Source: JBDLRH01 sp039800165
GTDB lineage: Bacteria; Pseudomonadota; Gammaproteobacteria; Burkholderiales; Burkholderiaceae_C
Assembly (NCBI GenBank): GCA_039800165.1
Contig: JBDLRH010000086.1
Location: forward strand, 1 to 12,861
Length of the DNA: 12,861 bases
Reading direction: 5' to 3'
Position numbers and translations under genes: made by a program. The notes beneath the pieces were generated by a model, which had not been told where the DNA came from, did not search any database, and was given only the letters and a program-made list of their open reading frames with translations. Position 1 is the stretch's first letter. Every line of letters begins with the position of its first letter. This document shows, piece after piece, positions 6,398 through 12,861 of this stretch.

Positions 6398-7269
6398 GCC
6401 GCCACCGCCTGCTTGGCGCGCTGGTAGGCCGCATACAGCGCCTGGTACACCGGGCCCGGGCGGCCGCTGCCCACCGGCTTGCCGTCCAGCGTGGTGATGG
6501 CCAGCACTTCCTTGGTGGCCGAGCTCAGCAGCAGCTCGTCGGCGGCCAGCACCTCCTGGCGCGGGATGCGGCGCAGCTCGAAGGGGATGCCCGCATCGCG
6601 GCACAGCTCGTCGAGCAGGCCGTAGCGGATGCCCTCGAGCACCAGGTGGTCCCTGGGCGGGCCGACCAGCCGGCCGCCGCGCACCACCCACACATTGCTG
6701 GCCGCGCCCTCGCTCAGGAAGCCGTCGCGGAACATGACGGTCTCGGTGGCGCCGGCATCGGCGCTGATCTGGCGCGAGAACACCGCGCCCAGCAGGCTCA
6801 CGCTCTTGATGTGCGCCTTCTGCCAGCGGAAGTCATCTGCGGTGACGCAGGCCACGCCCTGCTCGCGCTCGCGCGCCGACGGCGGCTTCATGGTGTTGGT
6901 CATCGCGAACACCGTGGGCACGATGTCCTTGGGCATGACATGGTCGCGCATCGCCACGCCACGGGTGACCTGCAGGTACACCAGCTGGTCGGGCTGGCCG
7001 TGGCGGCGCACCAGCTCCAGCGCGAGCTCGCGCCACTGCGCGCGGGTGTGCGGCGGCTCGATGCGCAGCTCGCGCAGGCTGCGCTCCAGGCGCGCCATGT
7101 GCTCGTCAAAGCGGAACAGCCTGCCGCCGTACACCGGGATCACCTCGTAGATGCCGTCGCCGAAGATGAATCCGCGGTCCATCACGCTGATCTTGGCGTG
7201 CGGCAGGGTGGTGAATTCGCCGTTGAGGCAGCAGGGCAGGTCGGGCAGGGAAGGGGCAGCGGTGCTCAT
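6394..7269 (-). CDS. dat: D-amino acid aminotransferase (class IV PLP fold)
   Basis: A 291-residue cytoplasmic PLP enzyme of the fold-type IV family (D-Ala transaminase, IlvE, PabC). The PLP lysine is Lys155 in H-I-K-S-V-S-L-L-G-A-V. The cofactor-binding E-G-A-A-S-N-V-W is at 187-194 and D-R-G-F-I-F-G-D-G-I-Y-E at 31-42. Tyr41, Arg108 and His110 (M-R-D-H) align by eye with the Tyr, Arg and His that hold the substrate carboxylate in Bacillus D-amino acid transaminase. This favours D-amino acid activity (D-Ala plus 2-oxoglutarate to pyruvate plus D-Glu) over branched-chain or PabC activity. It is the first gene of the dat-ybeD-lipB-lipA run. No Shine-Dalgarno sequence is apparent before its ATG. 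Family call firm, substrate class likely. Confidence 0.9.
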   Translation of the reverse strand: MSTAAPSLPDLPCCLNGEFTTLPHAKISVMDRGFIFGDGIYEVIPVYGGRLFRFDEHMARLERSLRELRIEPPHTRAQWRELALELVRRHGQPDQLVYLQVTRGVAMRDHVMPKDIVPTVFAMTNTMKPPSAREREQGVACVTADDFRWQKAHIKSVSLLGAVFSRQISADAGATETVMFRDGFLSEGAASNVWVVRGGRLVGPPRDHLVLEGIRYGLLDELCRDAGIPFELRRIPRQEVLAADELLLSSATKEVLAITTLDGKPVGSGRPGPVYQALYAAYQRAKQAVAA

Positions 7270-7352
7270 TCGCGGATTGTCGGTCAGCGCGGCGCCCGGG
7301 GGTGGCCGGGTGCGGTCTGGCGCAGGCTGCGCGGCGCTGTGAATCCATTCAG

Positions 7353-7382
7353 TTCAGGGGTTTGCGGGTTTGTACTTATAAT
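7353..7382 (+). promoter_or_regulatory. Sigma-70-type promoter of the atp operon
   Basis: A perfect TATAAT lies at 7377-7382 in otherwise GC-rich DNA, 48 bp before the atpI ATG. The best -35 candidate is TTCAGG at 7353-7358, only 3 of 6 consensus bases, with an 18-bp spacer. Transcription would start near 7389, giving a leader of about 40 bases. The strong -10 and weak -35 suggest that an activator or flanking elements may contribute. Confidence 0.6.
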
Positions 7383-7396
7383 CGTGGGCTTTGCGG
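7361..7396 (+). repeat. TTTGCGG direct repeat flanking the atp -10 box
   Basis: TTTGCGG occurs at 7361-7367 and again at 7390-7396, 29 bp apart. Comparing 13 bases from each start, 10 are identical. One copy lies between the -35 and -10 boxes and the other at the predicted transcription start. It could be a regulator site or chance; no regulator is recognised. Confidence 0.4.
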
Positions 7397-7430
7397 ACTT
7401 TTCCGAAGCGTCAAGCTTGTGTAATCAAAC

Positions 7431-7919
7431 ATGAAGACACTGGCAGGCGCTTCTGAAAACGAAGCAGTGGACACGGACGACTACAAGCCGCTGAGCGCCG
7501 AGCAGGCGCGACGGCTGCGCGAAATCCAGCCCCCGGTATCCCCCTGGGGGGTGGTGGGCGTCCAGGCGCTGGTGGGGCTGGTGCTGGCCGTGGGGCTGGC
7601 GCTCTTCACCGGACGCATCGAGCTGGGTTGGTCTGCGGGCTATGGCGCGCTGGCGGTCGTGATTCCGGCTGCCGTGTTCGCGCGGGGCCTGCGCAGCCGG
7701 CTGTCCTCGGTGAACGCTGGCGCTGCGGCGCTCGGGTTCCTGCTGTGGGAAATGGTCAAGCTGGCCCTGACGATGGCGATGCTGTTCGCCGCGCCACGGC
7801 TGGTGCCCGGGCTGAACTGGCTGGCACTGCTGGCGGGTCTGGTCCTGGCGTTGAAGGTGTATTGGGTGGCGCTGGCGGTTCGGCCGCGCATCCGTCGAGT
7901 TGACGAGCAAGACGAGTAG
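7431..7919 (+). CDS. atpI: ATP synthase subunit I (assembly protein)
   Basis: A 162-residue membrane protein encoded first in the ATP synthase operon. AtpI helps c-ring assembly or stability and is not part of the finished enzyme. A hydrophilic, acidic N-terminus of about 38 residues is followed by four hydrophobic segments, about 40-60, 66-86, 97-119 and 124-146. It ends with a charged tail. The family is weakly conserved, so the call rests on topology plus position directly before atpB. An in-frame TAA sits at 7422-7424, so the protein cannot begin further upstream. No good Shine-Dalgarno sequence precedes the ATG, which fits low expression. A start at an internal GTG near 7467 is possible but no better supported. 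It ends 5 bp before atpB. Confidence 0.88.
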   Translation: MKTLAGASENEAVDTDDYKPLSAEQARRLREIQPPVSPWGVVGVQALVGLVLAVGLALFTGRIELGWSAGYGALAVVIPAAVFARGLRSRLSSVNAGAAALGFLLWEMVKLALTMAMLFAAPRLVPGLNWLALLAGLVLALKVYWVALAVRPRIRRVDEQDE

Positions 7920-7924
7920 CACAC

Positions 7925-8779
7925 ATGGCATCAGGATCGACGCTCACGGCCGGTGAGTACATCGTTCATCACCTTGGGCATTTGCAGAATGCCAAGCCCA
8001 ACGGTCCGTTCGACCTTTCCGTCTTCAATTACGACTCGCTGTTGTTCGCGATCGCGCTGGGCATTGCCGGCTGCTGGGCCCTGTGGGCCGCGGCGCGCAA
8101 GGCCACCTCGGGCGTGCCGGGCCGCTTCCAGGCGGCCGTCGAGCTGCTCGTCGAGATGGTGGACAACCAGGCCAAGGGCATCGTGCACAGCGCCGAAAGC
8201 CGCAAGTTCGTGGCACCGCTGGCGCTCACCGTGTTCGTGTGGATCTTCCTGATGAACGCGATGGACCTGCTGCCGGTGGACCTGATCCCCGCCATCTGGC
8301 ACGGCGTGGCGCCGGCCATCGGTGCGAAGGACTACATGCGCGTGGTGCCCACCGCCGACCTGTCGGTGACCATGGGCCTGTCGGTCGCGGTGCTGCTGAT
8401 CTGCCTGTACTACAACGTCAAGATCAAGGGCCTGGGCGGCTGGGTGCACGAGCTCTTCACCGCCCCGTTCGGCTCGCATCCGGTACTGTGGCCGTTCAAC
8501 TTCCTGATGCAGATGATCGAGTTCGTCGCCAAGACCGTGTCGCACGGCATGCGACTGTTCGGCAACATGTATGCCGGCGAACTGATCTTCATGCTGATCG
8601 CCCTGATGGGCGGCGCGCTGGCCACGGTGGGACTGGGCACGGGCATCGCCCTGGCCATCGGGCACATCATCGCCGGCTCGGCCTGGGCGATCTTCCACAT
8701 CCTGATCATCACCCTGCAGGCCTTCGTGTTCATGATGCTCACGCTGGTTTACATCGGTCAGGCCCACGACGCGCACTGA
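7925..8779 (+). CDS. atpB: ATP synthase Fo subunit a
   Basis: A 284-residue inner-membrane stator subunit forming the proton half-channels next to the c-ring. The essential arginine lies in S-H-G-M-R-L-F-G-N-M-Y-A-G-E-L at residue 210, the same number as in E. coli. Asn214 and Glu219 follow, and the last helix has L-I-I-T-L-Q-A-F-V-F with Gln265. The N-terminus is polar and starts with a predicted periplasmic segment, then about five or six membrane helices. There is only a weak purine site (GACGAG) across the atpI end. The ATG is 5 bp after atpI, so coupling is likely. Confidence 0.97.
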   Translation: MASGSTLTAGEYIVHHLGHLQNAKPNGPFDLSVFNYDSLLFAIALGIAGCWALWAAARKATSGVPGRFQAAVELLVEMVDNQAKGIVHSAESRKFVAPLALTVFVWIFLMNAMDLLPVDLIPAIWHGVAPAIGAKDYMRVVPTADLSVTMGLSVAVLLICLYYNVKIKGLGGWVHELFTAPFGSHPVLWPFNFLMQMIEFVAKTVSHGMRLFGNMYAGELIFMLIALMGGALATVGLGTGIALAIGHIIAGSAWAIFHILIITLQAFVFMMLTLVYIGQAHDAH

Positions 8780-8790
8780 GCGCACCGAAC

Positions 8791-8842
8791 GTTTCCGTTT
8801 CGTTTTTTCCTTTCTCTCAACCTGTCCTTCAAGGAGTTCACC
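8791..8842 (+). promoter_or_regulatory. Pyrimidine-rich leader and strong Shine-Dalgarno of atpE
   Basis: In the 63-bp atpB-atpE gap, bases 8791-8830 contain 34 pyrimidines of 40, including six consecutive Ts (8803-8808). AAGGAG at 8831-8836 then precedes the ATG by six bases. The E. coli atpE leader contains a U-rich translational enhancer that raises c-subunit output for the c-ring. By position and composition this is a likely functional analogue. Confidence 0.65.
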
Positions 8843-9106
8843 ATGGAAGTCATCAGCTTTGTTGCCCTGGCCGCCGGCCTCATCATCGGTCTCGGCGCCA
8901 TCGGTGCCTGTATCGGCATCGGCATCATGGGCAGCAAGTACCTGGAGTCCGCCGCACGTCAGCCCGAGCTGATGGGCGAACTGCAGACCAAGATGTTCCT
9001 GCTGGCCGGCCTGATCGACGCCGCGTTCATTATCGGTACCGGTATTGCGCTGTGGTTCGCCACCGCCAACCCGTTCCTGGGCCAGATCGCCAACCTGCCG
9101 AAGTAA
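8843..9106 (+). CDS. atpE: ATP synthase Fo subunit c
   Basis: An 87-residue proteolipid that forms the rotating c-ring. It is a two-helix hairpin: helix 1 about residues 4-30 with the glycine-rich G-L-G-A-I-G-A-C-I-G-I-G; polar loop with Arg39-Gln40-Pro41 that contacts F1; helix 2 about 51-77. The proton-binding carboxylate is Asp59 in L-A-G-L-I-D-A-A-F. The ion-binding pattern lacks the Gln/Glu ligand set of sodium-type rings, so proton coupling is expected. A Cys occurs at position 23 in helix 1. Its leader is the strongest translation signal in the operon. Confidence 0.98.
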   Translation: MEVISFVALAAGLIIGLGAIGACIGIGIMGSKYLESAARQPELMGELQTKMFLLAGLIDAAFIIGTGIALWFATANPFLGQIANLPK

Positions 9107-9136
9107 TCCGGCTGGCCATCGCCACCCAGATCCCGC

Positions 9137-9157
9137 GGCAGGCGTGAAGCGCCGGCT
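9137..9157 (+). other. Stem-loop between atpE and atpF
   Basis: GGCG at 9141-9144 pairs with CGCC at 9150-9153 around a TGAAG loop. Three further pairs below one A-G mismatch extend it to 9137-9157. It ends just before the atpF Shine-Dalgarno region and has no T-run. It may protect or separate the heavily translated atpE segment of the mRNA. Confidence 0.4.
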
Positions 9158-9175
9158 ACGGGGAAAGGAACGCAC

Positions 9176-9646
9176 GTGAGCATTACCGCCACCCTGATCG
9201 TCCAGATCATCGTCTTCCTGATCCTGGTCGGGTTCACGATGAAGTACGTCTGGCCGCCCATCACCGCGGCACTGGACGAGCGCGCCAAGAAGATCGCCGA
9301 CGGCCTGGCCGCCGCCGACAAGGCCCGCTCGGAGCTGTCCGCCGCCAACAAGCGCGTCGAGGAAGAGCTGTCCAAGTCGCGCAACGAGTCGGCCGCCCGC
9401 CTGGCAGATGCCGAGCGCCGCGCACAGGCCCTGATCGAAGAGGCCAAGGCGCGTGCCGCCGAAGAGGGCGCGAAGATCATCGCCGCCGCCAAGGCCGAAG
9501 CCGACCAGCAAGCCATCGCCGCACGCGAGGCCCTGCGCGAGCAGGTCGCCGTGCTGGCGGTCAAGGGCGCCGAGCAGATCCTCAAGCGTGAAGTCAACGC
9601 CGGCGTTCACGCGGAACTGCTGAACCGCCTGAAGACCGAGCTGTAA
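9176..9646 (+). CDS. atpF: ATP synthase Fo subunit b
   Basis: A 156-residue peripheral stalk subunit, the same length as E. coli b; two copies link subunit a to F1. One N-terminal membrane helix covers about residues 4-22, then the conserved K-Y-V-W-P-P-I. A long Ala/Glu/Lys/Arg-rich coiled coil covers about 30-140, ending with Q-V-A-V-L-A-V-K-G-A-E-Q-I-L. The start is GTG at 9176: it yields the family N-terminus S-I-T-A-T-L-I-V-Q, and the purine-rich GGGAAAGGA at 9161-9169 sits at good spacing. The gene ends 9 bp before atpH. Confidence 0.97.
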   Translation: MSITATLIVQIIVFLILVGFTMKYVWPPITAALDERAKKIADGLAAADKARSELSAANKRVEEELSKSRNESAARLADAERRAQALIEEAKARAAEEGAKIIAAAKAEADQQAIAAREALREQVAVLAVKGAEQILKREVNAGVHAELLNRLKTEL

Positions 9647-9655
9647 GGACGCGCC

Positions 9656-10186
9656 ATGGCCGAGTTAGCCACCATTGCGCGCCCGTACGCCGAAGCGCTG
9701 TTCAAGGCCTCCGCTGCCGACCTGTCGGGCACGGCTGCGTGGCTCGACGAGCTGGCGGCCATCGCCGGCGACGAGCAGCTGCAGCAGTTTGCCGCCAATC
9801 CGAAGGTGGTCGACACCCAGGTGTTCGACCTGATCCGCGGCATCGCCAAGGCGCAGCTGCCGGCCAGCGGCCAGAACTTCCTGCGCGCGGTCATCGACAA
9901 CGGACGCCTGGCGGCGCTGCCCGAGATCGCGGCGCAGTTCCGCGCGCTCGTCAACGCCCAGCGCGGCTCGTCCGATGCGGTGGTGTACAGCGCCTTTGCG
10001 ATCGATGGCGCAGCGCTGGCCGACCTCGGCGCGCTGCTCGAGAAGCGGTTTGGCCGCAAGCTCAACACCTCGGTGCAGGTCGATCCCGACCTGATCGGCG
10101 GCGTGCGCGTGGTGGTCGGCGACGAGGTGCTCGACACCTCGGTCAAGGCCCGCCTCGACCAGATGAAGGCCGCGCTCACTGCCTGA
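9656..10186 (+). CDS. atpH: ATP synthase F1 subunit delta
   Basis: A 176-residue OSCP/delta subunit that joins the top of the alpha3-beta3 head to the b stalk. The N-terminal helical domain begins with the family motif A-R-P-Y-A-E-A-L-F at 8-16. The C-terminal signature, V-D-P-D-L-I-G-G-V-R-V, begins near residue 141, with the conserved D-T-S-V-K-A-R-L after it. AAGGA lies before the ATG, near the atpF stop. Length and ends match the family, with nothing missing. Confidence 0.97.
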   Translation: MAELATIARPYAEALFKASAADLSGTAAWLDELAAIAGDEQLQQFAANPKVVDTQVFDLIRGIAKAQLPASGQNFLRAVIDNGRLAALPEIAAQFRALVNAQRGSSDAVVYSAFAIDGAALADLGALLEKRFGRKLNTSVQVDPDLIGGVRVVVGDEVLDTSVKARLDQMKAALTA

Positions 10187-10234
10187 CGGCAGGGCATCGC
10201 GACAAGCAACCCAAGGACAAGGAAGGAAAGAGTC

Positions 10235-11788
<1,554 letters not shown>

Positions 11789-11799
11789 ACCTGCAACGC

Positions 11800-11839
11800 T
11801 GCGGCCCGGTACCGACGCCACGCTGACGCACCGGCCGCA
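11800..11839 (+). other. Stem-loop between atpA and atpG
   Basis: TGCGGCCCGGT at 11800-11810 can pair with ACCGGCCGCA at 11830-11839. This gives ten base pairs with one bulged C, around a 19-base loop, in the 68-bp gap. The atpG Shine-Dalgarno GAGGAA stays outside the stem. There is no T-run, so a role in mRNA stability or processing is more plausible than termination. Confidence 0.5.
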
Positions 11840-11856
11840 CACGACGAGGAACACAT

Positions 11857-12741
11857 ATGGCAGCAGGCAAGGAAATCCGCGGCAAGATCAAGTCGGTGGA
11901 AAACACCAAGAAGATCACCAAGGCCATGGAGATGGTCGCCGCCTCCAAGATGCGCAAGGCGCAGGACCGCATGCGTGCGGCCCGCCCCTACGCGTCGAAG
12001 GTGCGCGACATCGCCGCCAACCTTGGCAAGGCCAACCCGGAGTACACCCATCCGTTCATGAAGGCCAACGACGCCAAGTCGGCGGGCTTCATCGTGGTGT
12101 CCACCGACAAGGGCCTGTGCGGCGGCCTCAACACCAACGTGCTGCGCGCAGTGACCAACAAGCTGCGCGAACTGCAGTCTCAGGGCATCTCGGCGCAGAC
12201 GGTGGCCATCGGCAACAAGGGCCTGGGCTTCCTCAACCGCGTGGGCGCCCAGGTCGTGTCGCATGCCACCCAGCTGGGTGACACGCCGCACCTCGAAAAG
12301 CTGATCGGCCCGGTCAAGGTTCTGCTCGACGCGTATGCCGAGGGCAAGCTCAGCGCGGTGTACCTGTGCTACACCCGCTTCATCAACACGATGAAGCAGG
12401 AGCCGGTGGTGCAGCAACTGCTGCCGCTGTCGGCCGCGGGCATGCAGGCCGAGGCGCAGGCTTCGGGCGAGCAGCACAGCTGGGACTACCTCTACGAGCC
12501 GGACGCGCAGTCGGTCATTGACGACCTGCTGGTGCGCTACGTCGAGGCGCTGGTGTACCAGGCGGTGGCCGAGAACATGGCCTCCGAGCAGTCGGCGCGA
12601 ATGGTGGCGATGAAGGCTGCCACCGACAACGCAGGCACGCTGATCGGCGAGCTCAAGCTCATCTACAACAAGACACGGCAGGCGGCGATCACGAAGGAGC
12701 TGTCCGAGATCGTCAGCGGCGCTGCCGCGATCGGCGGGTAA
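11857..12741 (+). CDS. atpG: ATP synthase F1 subunit gamma
   Basis: A 294-residue central rotor shaft turning inside alpha3-beta3. The N-terminal helix has the signature G-K-E-I-R-G-K-I-K-S-V-E-N-T followed by K-K-I-T-K-A-M-E-M-V-A (residues 4-27). A Rossmann-like domain holds S-T-D-K-G-L-C-G-G-L-N at 82-92. The C-terminal helix ends with T-K-E-L-S-E-I-V-S-G-A-A-A-I, the family signature. It is slightly longer than E. coli gamma (287). GAGGAA is the Shine-Dalgarno sequence. An 84-bp gap to atpD follows. Confidence 0.98.
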   Translation: MAAGKEIRGKIKSVENTKKITKAMEMVAASKMRKAQDRMRAARPYASKVRDIAANLGKANPEYTHPFMKANDAKSAGFIVVSTDKGLCGGLNTNVLRAVTNKLRELQSQGISAQTVAIGNKGLGFLNRVGAQVVSHATQLGDTPHLEKLIGPVKVLLDAYAEGKLSAVYLCYTRFINTMKQEPVVQQLLPLSAAGMQAEAQASGEQHSWDYLYEPDAQSVIDDLLVRYVEALVYQAVAENMASEQSARMVAMKAATDNAGTLIGELKLIYNKTRQAAITKELSEIVSGAAAIGG

Positions 12742-12811
12742 ATGTCGGCTGCATGCAAGACCTGGGTGTGAAGCCGGGCCTTCCGACGCGCAAAGTTATC
12801 GAAGATTGACC

Positions 12812-12817
12812 AAAGGA
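12812..12817 (+). promoter_or_regulatory. Shine-Dalgarno of atpD
   Basis: AAAGGA lies eight bases before the ATG at 12826. This favours that ATG over the out-of-frame ATG at 12821. Confidence 0.7.
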
Positions 12818-12825
12818 TTGATGAA

Positions 12826-12861
12826 ATGTCGAACACGCAAGCACAAGGCAAGATCGTCCAG
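12826..12861 (+). CDS. atpD: ATP synthase F1 subunit beta, first 12 codons
   Basis: The catalytic F1 subunit, cut by the window end. The visible residues M-S-N-T-Q-A-Q-G-K-I-V-Q match the start of betaproteobacterial beta subunits, and the gene follows atpG as in the standard operon. A Shine-Dalgarno sequence is well placed. No catalytic motif is in view, so the call rests on the N-terminus and context. Confidence 0.92.
   Translation, partial: MSNTQAQGKIVQ

Noticed and set aside
7375..7380. TATAAG on the minus strand as a -10 for dat
   Set aside because: It arises from the TTATAA symmetry of the plus-strand box. The nearest TTGACG on that strand (about 7409-7414) is 28 bp away, too far for a normal spacer.
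8771..8808. A possible intrinsic terminator after atpB: GCGC-ACTGA-GCGC followed by T-rich DNA
   Set aside because: The stem has only four pairs and the T-run starts well downstream. Termination here would cut expression of the most abundant subunit. The T-rich DNA is better read as the atpE leader.
12742..12771. A tiny open frame after the atpG stop (TAAATG) coding for M-S-A-C-K-T-W-V
   Set aside because: It is too short, has no ribosome site of its own, and its likeness to the start of atpD (ATGTCG...GCAAG) is slight. A decayed duplicate of the atpD start cannot be excluded but is unsupported.

Overview
The window is chromosomal DNA of high G+C content with housekeeping genes. Protein motifs and gene order point to a betaproteobacterium of the order Burkholderiales (Comamonadaceae or Sphaerotilaceae-like). 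The main indicators are the EIIA-HPr-EI set of a permease-less PTS, the dat-ybeD-lipB-lipA cluster and the atpIBEFHAGD order. This placement is inference from remembered family features, not from a search.

Region 1 (1-3551, + strand) is a tightly packed run. It holds the 3' part of an MFS transporter gene, a mannose-type EIIA gene, ptsH (HPr) and ptsI (EI). Each junction overlaps: ATGA, a 32-bp overlap, then GTGA. No sugar permease component is visible, so the PTS proteins look like a regulatory phosphorelay from PEP to EI, HPr and EIIA.

Region 2 (3542-7269, - strand) runs convergently into ptsI. In transcription order it reads: a class IV aminotransferase of the D-amino-acid type, a YbeD/DUF493 protein, lipB, lipA and a ten-helix EamA/DMT exporter resembling YddG. 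LipB and LipA together make protein-bound lipoate from octanoyl-ACP. Start and stop codons overlap at dat/ybeD and lipB/lipA. A stem-loop covers the lipA stop and ends next to the exporter start. The exporter and ptsI stop codons lie in one shared perfect palindrome.

Region 3 (7270-7430) is the only sizeable intergenic segment, 161 bp, between the divergent dat and atp operons. It carries a perfect TATAAT box facing the atp operon, flanked by a TTTGCGG direct repeat.

Region 4 (7431-12861, + strand) is the F1Fo ATP synthase operon: atpI, atpB (a), atpE (c), atpF (b), atpH (delta), atpA (alpha), atpG (gamma) and the first 12 codons of atpD (beta). The expected catalytic residues are present. 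Leaders vary in ways that fit subunit stoichiometry: a pyrimidine-rich leader plus strong Shine-Dalgarno before atpE, almost no Shine-Dalgarno before atpI, and a GTG start for atpF.

I found no tRNA, rRNA, CRISPR array, insertion sequence, phage gene or defence system, and no clearly novel system. The notable points are regulatory and architectural details at gene junctions.
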